A stretch of DNA of 6,745 nt, taken from an uncultured Veillonellaceae bacterium (GTDB lineage Bacteria; Bacillota; Negativicutes; Veillonellales; Negativicoccaceae). The DNA is taken from NCBI GenBank assembly GCA_902488965.1, contig CABTYA010000057.1, positions 1 to 6,745 on the forward strand, written 5' to 3'. Below the pieces are notes generated by a model that was not told the origin of the DNA, did not search any database, and saw only the letters and a program-made list of their open reading frames with translations. Both the position numbers and the translations under genes were made by a program. Position 1 is the first letter of the stretch. The number at the start of each line of letters is the position of its first letter. This document shows positions 1-4,128 of this stretch, one piece after another.

Positions 1-574
1 CCCCCCTTTTGGCCGCGCAGCGGCGGGCCCCCGCCCGCCGGGCACCCCCCGCCCGCTGCCCCGTCGCCCCCGCATATCCGCCCGCCAGACCCGCCGTGTC
101 CGCCGCCGCATCCAGCCACGCCAGCCGTACGCCGTCGACCGCCGGTGCGACGATGTCCCGCAGACGCGCTTCCCGCCGCCAGAGATGACACCACAGCGCC
201 CAACCGTACGGCCGATACAGCCCCATCGACGACGGCATGAGGATATTCGCATAGCGTCCCTGCGCCACGCCCGCCTCGAGCGCCGCCGCCAACAGCCGAC
301 GCGCATACCCGCGGCCGCGCGCCGCCGGATGCGTCGCCAAGCCGACGATGTAGGTCACCTCCAGCGGCACGCCGCGCACAATCAGTGTCCGCGGACGCAA
401 ATGCAGCGCCGCCGCCACGCCCGCCTCGGTATCGACGACCAGCGTCTCCTTGGGGCGAAAGCAATGCGTAAAATAAAACTGAAAGAACGGCGTTGTGCGT
501 GCTTCAAAAGAATAATCCCACAACGCTTCGAGCGCCGCACGGTCCGCCGCCGTCCCCTGCCGTACTGTCGTCAT
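1..574 (-). CDS. Eis-like GNAT N-acetyltransferase (3' end outside window)
   Basis: Seen: the frame opens with ATG at 574 and runs without a stop to the window edge, giving 191 residues of a longer protein. The start is MTTVRQGTAADRAALEALWD, a typical GNAT first strand and helix. Around residues 75-100 lies the acetyl-CoA binding motif, with VGLATHPAARGRGYARRL, where R86-x-x-G89-x-A91 fits the (Q/R)xxGx(G/A) signature. Residues 119-125 read LYRPYGW, the usual position of the YxxxG(F/W) element that ends a GNAT domain. Known: Eis-type proteins have about 380-420 residues, with a tandem GNAT-like region and an SCP2-like C-terminal domain, and acetylate amines with acetyl-CoA. Here only the first GNAT domain and the beginning of the second region are visible. 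The ATG overlaps the TGA of the upstream DUF2156 gene as ATGA (571-574), so translation is probably coupled. Inference: a cytoplasmic acetyltransferase of unknown substrate. A plain GNAT protein is the alternative, but extension past residue 150 favours the Eis type. Confidence 0.8.
   Translation of the reverse strand, partial: MTTVRQGTAADRAALEALWDYSFEARTTPFFQFYFTHCFRPKETLVVDTEAGVAAALHLRPRTLIVRGVPLEVTYIVGLATHPAARGRGYARRLLAAALEAGVAQGRYANILMPSSMGLYRPYGWALWCHLWRREARLRDIVAPAVDGVRLAWLDAAADTAGLAGGYAGATGQRAGGARRAGARRCAAKRG
21..40. repeat. GC-rich perfect inverted repeat inside the acetyltransferase gene
   Basis: CGGCGGGC (21-28) and GCCCGCCG (33-40) form an 8-bp perfect stem around CCCC, within an extremely GC-rich run at the window edge. 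It lies in the coding sequence of the truncated Eis-like protein, which stays open and keeps a plausible family pattern (Y-x3-TGQR-x-G). It is probably just codon bias, though such stretches are also error-prone in sequencing. Confidence 0.35.
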
Positions 575-1491
575 ACGTCCTCTTCCTCGCAGCCGCAATC
601 CTCATCCGCCAAGCGGATATCGTATTTCTCCGCAAAATGATGCGGCTGATAGCTCATCTTCGCCTGCCGCAAACCGTCGATTCCCATATCCTCTTCCCGA
701 TTGATATAGGTCGTATCCGCCCACGCGTGGCGGACAAATTCGTAATTGATCGCCTGGTAGCTCCCGCGCATCGTCGGGTCGGCCTTTTCAATGTGAATGA
801 CCGCCATCTCCGGATGAATATACTCCCCGACGGAAAACGCGACAATCTTGCCCTGCCAGCGAATCGCGCCGCCTTTGACTTCCAGCGGCTCCCAATAATC
901 GAACAACCGCGCAATCCCGCGCTGCTCGGCTTCCATGTCCGCCGTCGTCTGGTGCTCTTCGAGCCAATGCGACGCCACCTGCATGCATTCGTCCTTGTCA
1001 TCGGGGCCGAGCGTCACATACTCGTAGCCGATGAAATTGCGGCGAAAGGCGTTCAGGTGATTTTTCTTTTGCCGAAACGGCTTACCCGGCAGGTCGATCA
1101 AATCGCTCGTCAAATAGATGTACTCGAAATTGTCGCGGTCCTCGGTATAGGTGTAGCAGTCGGGGCACAACTCGTGCATCCGTTCGACCACCCAGGGCGA
1201 TGCGCCCTTGAGCAAAAACGGCAGCCCCTGCTCGCGAAACCACTCTTCGGCCCGCCGCAAGCCGCCGACAAACGAATTGTTTTCGCCGGAAAACGGCGGC
1301 AGCAAAAACTCATGTCCGTACCGCCCCGCCCGGATAAACAAGACGTCGTCTTCAATCGCCCACGCAAGGCGGAACGCATCCTGCCAAATGAACAATGTCC
1401 CGAACGCGCATTCCGACTGCTCGTAGTGATGCTCGCGAAAATACCGGTCGAGCAGCGGTTTGTCTTCGATATGAAACGGTGTAAATTGAAT
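571..1491 (-). CDS. DUF2156 protein (phosphatidylglycerol lysyltransferase C-terminal domain family)
   Basis: Seen: about 306 residues if started at the ATT at 1491. The protein opens QFTPFHIEDKPLLDRYF. It has a basic stretch LPGKPFRQKKNHLNAFRR (134-151) and the late motif INREEDMGIDGLRQAK (263-278) followed by MSYQP, both characteristic of stand-alone DUF2156 proteins. It ends in an acidic tail with C299-G-C301. There is no signal peptide or membrane segment. Known: DUF2156 is a double-GNAT-fold domain shared with the catalytic part of MprF, which moves lysine from Lys-tRNA to phosphatidylglycerol. Soluble members lack the flippase part and mostly have no proven reaction. The start is uncertain: no ATG is in frame near the family N-terminus. 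AGGAG at 1505-1501 sits 9 bases before ATT (6 before an ACG), and GTG at 1524 would add 11 residues but has no ribosome site. The stop overlaps the next gene's ATG. Family call firm, reaction unknown. Confidence 0.85.
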   Translation of the reverse strand: MQFTPFHIEDKPLLDRYFREHHYEQSECAFGTLFIWQDAFRLAWAIEDDVLFIRAGRYGHEFLLPPFSGENNSFVGGLRRAEEWFREQGLPFLLKGASPWVVERMHELCPDCYTYTEDRDNFEYIYLTSDLIDLPGKPFRQKKNHLNAFRRNFIGYEYVTLGPDDKDECMQVASHWLEEHQTTADMEAEQRGIARLFDYWEPLEVKGGAIRWQGKIVAFSVGEYIHPEMAVIHIEKADPTMRGSYQAINYEFVRHAWADTTYINREEDMGIDGLRQAKMSYQPHHFAEKYDIRLADEDCGCEEEDV

Positions 1492-1541
1492 CGTTCTCCA
1501 CTCCTGTCTGCTGATTGCAACCACTTGTGATAAATTGAATC
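1482..1541 (-). repeat. 11-base direct repeat flanking the DUF2156 start
   Basis: GATTCAATTTA occurs twice on the minus strand, at 1541-1531 and 1492-1482, 49 bases apart. The second copy contains the proposed ATT start. The first copy follows an ATG (1549) by two codons, and joining the two copies would put that ATG in frame with the DUF2156 protein. Confidence 0.6.
1501..1505 (-). promoter_or_regulatory. Ribosome binding site AGGAG of the DUF2156 gene
   Basis: On the minus strand AGGAG is followed by TGGAGAACG and then ATT at 1491. It is the only good Shine-Dalgarno sequence near the expected N-terminus of the DUF2156 protein. It therefore argues for initiation at ATT (9-base spacing) or ACG at 1494 (6-base spacing) rather than at the GTG at 1524, which lies upstream of it. 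Confidence 0.5.
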
Positions 1542-1554
1542 TTTTCCATGTACC

Positions 1555-1583
1555 ATTGTACCACAGACGAGGCCTCGGGGCAC
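1555..1583 (-). promoter_or_regulatory. Promoter for the DUF2156-acetyltransferase unit
   Basis: On the minus strand the string TGGTACAAT gives an extended -10 (TG, one base, TACAAT at 1560-1555). The hexamer at 1583-1578, 17 bases upstream, is TGCCCC, a poor -35 match, so recognition would rest on the extended -10. The predicted transcription start near 1548 leaves a leader of roughly 55 bases before the AGGAG-ATT start, and would place the GTG at 1524 only about 25 bases into the transcript. Confidence 0.5.
1568..1577. promoter_or_regulatory. 10-bp perfect palindrome, candidate operator
   Basis: CGAGGCCTCG is perfectly self-complementary and lies inside the 17-base spacer of the minus-strand promoter, between the two divergent units. 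A protein bound there would block RNA polymerase on the minus strand. No regulator gene is in the window and the site is short, so this is a candidate only. Confidence 0.25.
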
Positions 1584-1617
1584 ATCCCTCGCCGATGAAT
1601 CGCACGCCCGTCGCCCG

Positions 1618-1626
1618 TGATATAAT
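1618..1626 (+). promoter_or_regulatory. Promoter for the exonuclease-ogt unit
   Basis: TGATATAAT is a perfect extended -10 element (TG at 1618-1619, TATAAT at 1621-1626). No recognisable -35 hexamer sits 16-18 bases upstream. A start near 1633 would give a leader of about 30 bases that contains the AGAGG ribosome site (1654-1658), 5 bases before the ATG at 1664. Confidence 0.6.
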
Positions 1627-1663
1627 AACCGTACACCCGCACGGCGGGAGAAAAGAGGTTACG

Positions 1664-2251
1664 ATGGAATTTATCGCATTTGATTTTGAAACGGCTACCA
1701 AAGATCCGTCCAGCGCTTGCTCGCTGGCGGTGGTACGATTTGTCGACGGAGCGCCCGCCGACACGCATTATCGACTGTTTCGCCCGCCGGCGATGCGCTT
1801 TGACGATGACAATATCCGCATTCACCAAATCCGCCCGCGCGATGTCGAGGACGCGCCGGACTTCAGCGGCGTGTGGGCGGAGTTTTTGCCGTATTTCACC
1901 GACACGCTCGCGATTGCGCACAATGCGGAATTCGACTTGGGGGTACTGCGGGCGACGCTGGCCTACTACGGCTTGTCGCTGCCGCATTTTCACAGCGGCT
2001 GTACGCTGCGGCTCGCCCGCAAGGTCTGGCCGGGGCAGGCCTCGTACGCCTTGAACGCCCTCGGCGCGTTCCTCGGCTACACCTTTCAGCATCACCGCGC
2101 CGACGAGGACGCTCTCATCTGCGGCCGTATCCTGCTGGCGGCGCAAGAGGCCGTACACGAACCGGACAGCGCGGCGATTTTTCGCCGCTACGGACTCGGA
2201 CCGGAGGAATTTCTCGCCGAAGACGGCTGGCAGCAAGGCGGTCTCTTTTGA
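1664..2251 (+). CDS. DnaQ-like DEDDh 3'-5' exonuclease
   Basis: Seen: 195 residues forming a single exonuclease domain. Exo I is FDFETA (6-11, with D7 and E9). Exo II is HNAEFD (86-91, with D91). Exo III is HRADEDA (144-150, with H144 and D149). The full DEDDh metal-binding and catalytic set is therefore present. The stretch IHQIRPRDVEDAPDF (53-67) matches the conserved block between Exo I and Exo II in PolC- and DnaQ-type exonucleases. Known: these enzymes remove nucleotides from 3' ends of DNA or RNA using two metal ions, for proofreading or repair. The protein has no polymerase, BRCT or UvrC-like domain attached. The short C-terminal tail after residue 165 (GPEEFLAEDGWQQGGLF) has no motif I know. 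ATG at 1664 is chosen because AGAGG lies 5 bases upstream and the Exo I motif begins at residue 6. A longer frame from 1535 would run through the promoter. It is coupled to ogt downstream. Role as a stand-alone repair or processing nuclease is inference. Confidence 0.9.
   Translation: MEFIAFDFETATKDPSSACSLAVVRFVDGAPADTHYRLFRPPAMRFDDDNIRIHQIRPRDVEDAPDFSGVWAEFLPYFTDTLAIAHNAEFDLGVLRATLAYYGLSLPHFHSGCTLRLARKVWPGQASYALNALGAFLGYTFQHHRADEDALICGRILLAAQEAVHEPDSAAIFRRYGLGPEEFLAEDGWQQGGLF
2235..2241 (+). promoter_or_regulatory. Ribosome binding site that sets the TTG start of ogt
   Basis: AAGGCGG lies within the last codons of the exonuclease gene, 6 bases before the TTG at 2248. With the TTGA stop-start overlap it makes translational coupling of ogt to the upstream gene the likely arrangement. 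Confidence 0.5.
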
Positions 2252-2724
2252 ATCTTCCCGTACTGGTCGTCGGTCCGCACGGCCTCATCCGCATGGGGCC
2301 GATCGGCGCTCTGCTGACCCTGCCGCCGCGCGTCGTCGTAACGGGCGTGACGGCAAGCGAGCGTACCCGTGCCGCCGCCATCGGGGTCCTCGCCCTGCGC
2401 GAACTCTCCGCCTATCTGCATGGGAAGCTGCAGGAATGGAGCGTCCCCGTCCGTCCCGAGGGGACGGAATTTCAGCGGGCGGTCTGGGCGGCCATCGACT
2501 GCGTTCCCTACGCTGCGACCATGACCTACGGGGCACTGGCCGCCGCCGTCGGCCGTCCGCGGGCGGTCCGCGCCGTTGCGGGCGCTTGCGGACGCAATCC
2601 GCTCCCGCTGCGAATCCCCTGTCACCGCATCGTCGCCGCTCACGGTCCGGGCGGATATACGGGCGGCCTTGCCTACAAATTTCGCCTGTGGGAGCTCGAA
2701 GGCATCACCCCCGCCTTTCGCTGA
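2248..2724 (+). CDS. ogt: Methylated-DNA-protein-cysteine S-methyltransferase (O6-alkylguanine-DNA alkyltransferase)
   Basis: Function: moves the alkyl group from O6-alkylguanine (and O4-alkylthymine) in DNA to its own cysteine, a single-use suicide repair reaction in the cytoplasm. Seen: 158 residues. The C-terminal DNA-binding and active domain starts near EFQRAVWAAIDCVP (74-87). It has TYG (Y94), the arginine finger in RAVRAVAGA (R108), N117, the acceptor cysteine C125 in IPCHRIV, then GGYTGG (135-140) and a closing KFRLWELEG helix. C125 is intact, so it is not an alkyltransferase-like (ATL) protein. The N-terminal half is short and weakly conserved, as usual in this family. The start is TTG at 2248, overlapping the exonuclease stop as TTGA. 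AAGGCGG at 2235-2241 gives a 6-base spacing, and no ATG lies closer to the family N-terminus. It forms a DNA-repair pair with the upstream exonuclease. Ada-type regulatory domains are absent, so it is an Ogt-type rather than an Ada protein. Confidence 0.92.
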   Translation: MNLPVLVVGPHGLIRMGPIGALLTLPPRVVVTGVTASERTRAAAIGVLALRELSAYLHGKLQEWSVPVRPEGTEFQRAVWAAIDCVPYAATMTYGALAAAVGRPRAVRAVAGACGRNPLPLRIPCHRIVAAHGPGGYTGGLAYKFRLWELEGITPAFR

Positions 2725-2767
2725 CCGATTTTTTCGTCCGTTCCGTCCGTTTTTTACGACGAATACA

Positions 2768-2795
2768 TTGCATTTTTTCTCTGACGGTGTATGAT
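2768..2795 (+). promoter_or_regulatory. Promoter of lrgAB
   Basis: TTGCAT (2768-2773) and TATGAT (2790-2795) are separated by 16 bases, a good housekeeping-type match. Transcription would start near 2802, giving an untranslated leader of about 88 bases before lrgA. The stretch from 2725 to 2767 between ogt and this promoter shows no clear terminator, only T-rich sequence and two copies of CGTCCGTT 9 bases apart. Confidence 0.55.
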
Positions 2796-2806
2796 AGTAT
2801 CTGCTT

Positions 2807-2822
2807 GCGTGAAATATCACGC
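2807..2822 (+). promoter_or_regulatory. Inverted repeat at the lrgAB transcription start
   Basis: GCGTGA-AATA-TCACGC is a perfect 6-bp inverted repeat a few bases after the predicted transcription start. It could be an operator for a dimeric regulator or a small RNA stem. The half-site GTGA/TCAC resembles sites of the Crp/Fnr family, but the central gap is 4 bases rather than their usual 6, so I do not assign a regulator. Confidence 0.35.
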
Positions 2823-2852
2823 CTTTTCCGGTGAACCGCGCCAATACCACAT

Positions 2853-2872
2853 AACAAGCGGTCGCCGTTGTT
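2853..2872 (+). promoter_or_regulatory. Possible leader hairpin before the lrgA ribosome site
   Basis: AACAA-g-CGG pairs with CCG-TTGTT around a 3-base loop, with one bulged G, ending 4 bases before AAAGGAG (2877-2883). It may influence access to the ribosome site. No T-tract follows, so it is not an intrinsic terminator. Confidence 0.25.
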
Positions 2873-2889
2873 GACAAAAGGAGAGAACT

Positions 2890-3267
2890 ATGCTGTTTTG
2901 GTTTCGTGTGGCCGGCCAAATCGTCTTGCTGAGCATCATCGCGCTGCTCGGCGATGCGATTGCCACACTGGCACATCTCCCGATCCCCGGTGCCCTGATC
3001 GGGATGGCGCTGCTGTACATCGCATTGTGGCGCCGCTGGGTGCGGCTTGAATGGATTGCCGCGGGCGCCGATATTCTCATTCGCGATTTATTGCTGTTTT
3101 TCGTCCCCGCCGCAGTCGGTATCATGCAATATACGGACCTGTTCGGTACCTTGGGGGCCTTTTTGGTTACGTCGGTCATCTTGAGCATCATCATCGTACT
3201 GTGGGTCATCTCGGCCGCAACAGTCTTTATCATGCACCTGCGCCGCAGAAAGTGGCACCGCTTATGA
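2890..3267 (+). CDS. lrgA: LrgA/CidA family membrane protein (holin-like)
   Basis: Seen: 125 residues, almost wholly hydrophobic, with four likely membrane segments near residues 7-27, 31-48, 62-81 and 86-116. It ends in a basic cytoplasmic tail, HLRRRKWHRL. The PIPGALIGMALL block (31-42) and LLLFFVPAAVGIM (67-79) are the family hallmarks, and the length fits the usual 115-150. The ATG at 2890 is preceded by AAAGGAG at 2877-2883 with 6-base spacing. Known: CidA/LrgA proteins were first described as holin-like modulators of murein hydrolase export and cell death in Staphylococcus. LrgAB-type pairs in Bacillus (PftAB) and Streptococcus are now known to move pyruvate, and the plant homologue moves glycolate and glycerate. 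The partner lrgB overlaps its stop by four bases. No LytSR two-component genes are in view, so control is unknown. Whether this is better called CidA cannot be decided by eye. LrgA is used because LrgB follows. Confidence 0.88.
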   Translation: MLFWFRVAGQIVLLSIIALLGDAIATLAHLPIPGALIGMALLYIALWRRWVRLEWIAAGADILIRDLLLFFVPAAVGIMQYTDLFGTLGAFLVTSVILSIIIVLWVISAATVFIMHLRRRKWHRL

Positions 3268-3956
3268 TGAATGCGATTCTGTCGATATGCGGTACGCTGG
3301 CGGTCTACTACGGAATGAAAGAAATCTACCGCCGTACCGGCTCGCTGTGGCTGATGCCGCTGATTGTCTGCCCGATTCTCATCGTGGGCTTTTTGATGAC
3401 GCTCGACATCCCCTATGCCGATTACCGCGCGGGCGGCCAGTGGCTGCAGTGGCTGCTCTCGCCGGTCACGGTCGCGTTTGCCGTGCCGCTCTACCGCCAA
3501 CGCCGCCTCGTCCGCAAATATCTCGTCGAGTTGCTGGCCGTCGGCATCGTCGCCGCCGTCACCGCGATGACGACCTCCATGCTGCTCTCGGACTGGTTCG
3601 GCGTCAGTCATGAATACGTCCTGAGCTTGGCACCGCGCTCGATCACGACCCCGCTGGCGATGAACGTCTCCTCGATGCTCGGCGGCAACGCCACCATCAC
3701 CGCGATTTTCGTCATCCTGACGGGCGTCATCGGAATGCTGCTCACCGTCTGCACCGTTCGCATCTTAAACGTCCACAATCCGCTCCTGCGCGGGCTTTTC
3801 TACGGGCTGACGGCGCACGGCACGGGGACGGCGCGCGCGTATGAAGAAAGTGAAAAGACCGGCGTCATCGCCAGCGTGGCAATGATTTTCATGGGCGTAC
3901 TGACCGCCCTCATCGCGCCGCTGGTCATCCCGGCGATGCTGTGGATTTTGTTTTAA
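3264..3956 (+). CDS. lrgB: LrgB family membrane protein (partner of LrgA)
   Basis: Seen: 230 residues, the standard family length, with roughly six to eight hydrophobic segments. Conserved blocks are YRAGGQWLQWLLSPVTVAFA (54-73) continuing into VPLYRQ, then LAPRSITTPLAM (122-133), LGGNATITAIFVILTGVIG (139-157) and GLTAHGTGTARAYE (181-194). All are hallmarks of LrgB/CidB. Known: it works with LrgA in the cytoplasmic membrane. The pair has been tied to autolysis control and, more recently, to pyruvate or related carboxylate transport (B. subtilis PftAB, S. mutans LrgAB, plant PLGG1). The first ATG (3264) overlaps the lrgA stop as ATGA, and a second ATG follows at once (3267). There is only a weak upstream ribosome site, so translation is most likely coupled to lrgA. 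No key block is missing. The substrate is inferred from homologues, not visible in the sequence. Confidence 0.92.
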   Translation: MMNAILSICGTLAVYYGMKEIYRRTGSLWLMPLIVCPILIVGFLMTLDIPYADYRAGGQWLQWLLSPVTVAFAVPLYRQRRLVRKYLVELLAVGIVAAVTAMTTSMLLSDWFGVSHEYVLSLAPRSITTPLAMNVSSMLGGNATITAIFVILTGVIGMLLTVCTVRILNVHNPLLRGLFYGLTAHGTGTARAYEESEKTGVIASVAMIFMGVLTALIAPLVIPAMLWILF

Positions 3957-3973
3957 TCCGTTTCCCGCTTTGA

Positions 3974-4003
3974 TTGACAGGGAGCGACGGATATTGTTAT
4001 TAT
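3974..4003 (+). promoter_or_regulatory. Promoter of purBA
   Basis: A consensus TTGACA (3974-3979) stands 18 bases before TATTAT (3998-4003), which is itself preceded by TG one base away, making an extended -10. This is the best promoter in the window. Transcription would begin near 4010, leaving a leader of about 119 bases before the purB ATG. Confidence 0.65.
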
Positions 4004-4024
4004 AGATAAAGGGATACCATTGCC

Positions 4025-4062
4025 GCTCAAAAAAGTTCCCCATGCTTTTTTGGGCTGTTTTT
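4025..4062 (+). terminator. Hairpin plus T-tract in the purB leader: terminator or attenuator
   Basis: Positions 4025-4035 (GCTCAAAAAAG) pair with 4045-4055 (CTTTTTTGGGC) as an 11-bp stem with one T-G wobble and a 9-base loop, TTCCCCATG. TGTTTTT follows at 4056-4062. The form is that of an intrinsic terminator on the plus strand. It could end lrgAB transcripts, but it lies about 15 bases downstream of the predicted purB start, so it would also act on purBA transcripts. The stem is rich in A-T pairs, so it may terminate only partly. Confidence 0.5.
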
Positions 4063-4077
4063 ATGAGCAAATTTCGT

Positions 4078-4111
4078 CGCCGTCGGGGCGGCGTCCCCGC
4101 TCGACAGGGAC
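4078..4111 (+). promoter_or_regulatory. Overlapping GC-rich hairpins before the purB ribosome site
   Basis: Three short stems overlap and compete: CGCCG/CGGCG (4078-4082 with 4089-4093), CGGGG/CCCCG (4084-4088 with 4095-4099) and GTCCC/GGGAC (4093-4097 with 4107-4111). The last ends 2 bases before AAAGGAG (4114-4120). They could modulate ribosome access. I recognise no known riboswitch aptamer here, and GC-rich DNA forms such stems readily. Confidence 0.25.
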
Positions 4112-4128
4112 ACAAAGGAGTGACTCGC

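Noticed and set aside
493..1530. Long plus-strand open frame (345 codons) antisense to the DUF2156 gene
   Set aside because: No ribosome site, no recognisable motif, low-complexity Arg/Pro-rich translation; it mirrors codon bias of the real minus-strand gene.
1352..2236. Minus-strand frame of 294 codons running across the divergent promoters
   Set aside because: It crosses both promoters and is antisense to the exonuclease. Only its internal ATG at 1549 is of interest, and that is discussed under the direct repeat.
2735..2751. CGTCCGTT repeated twice after ogt, as a terminator or regulatory repeat
   Set aside because: The copies are direct, not inverted, so they form no stem; the sequence is short and T-rich by chance.
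2871..2876. TTGACA just before lrgA as a second promoter
   Set aside because: No -10 hexamer lies at the right distance downstream, and it directly abuts the ribosome site.
2188..3611. Minus-strand open frames opposite ogt and lrgAB
   Set aside because: Translations are rich in Arg, His, Asp and Gly with no domain signal, and the opposite strand holds clear genes with ribosome sites.
4042..4128. N-terminal extension of PurB from ATG 4042 or 4063
   Set aside because: Neither ATG has a ribosome site, the added residues are Arg-rich and unlike PurB, and AAAGGAG stands correctly before ATG 4129.
4010..4128. Purine riboswitch or PurR box in the purB leader
   Set aside because: I could not find the conserved loop-loop aptamer elements or a CCGAAC-type PurBox by eye, and the space before the hairpin is too short for an aptamer.
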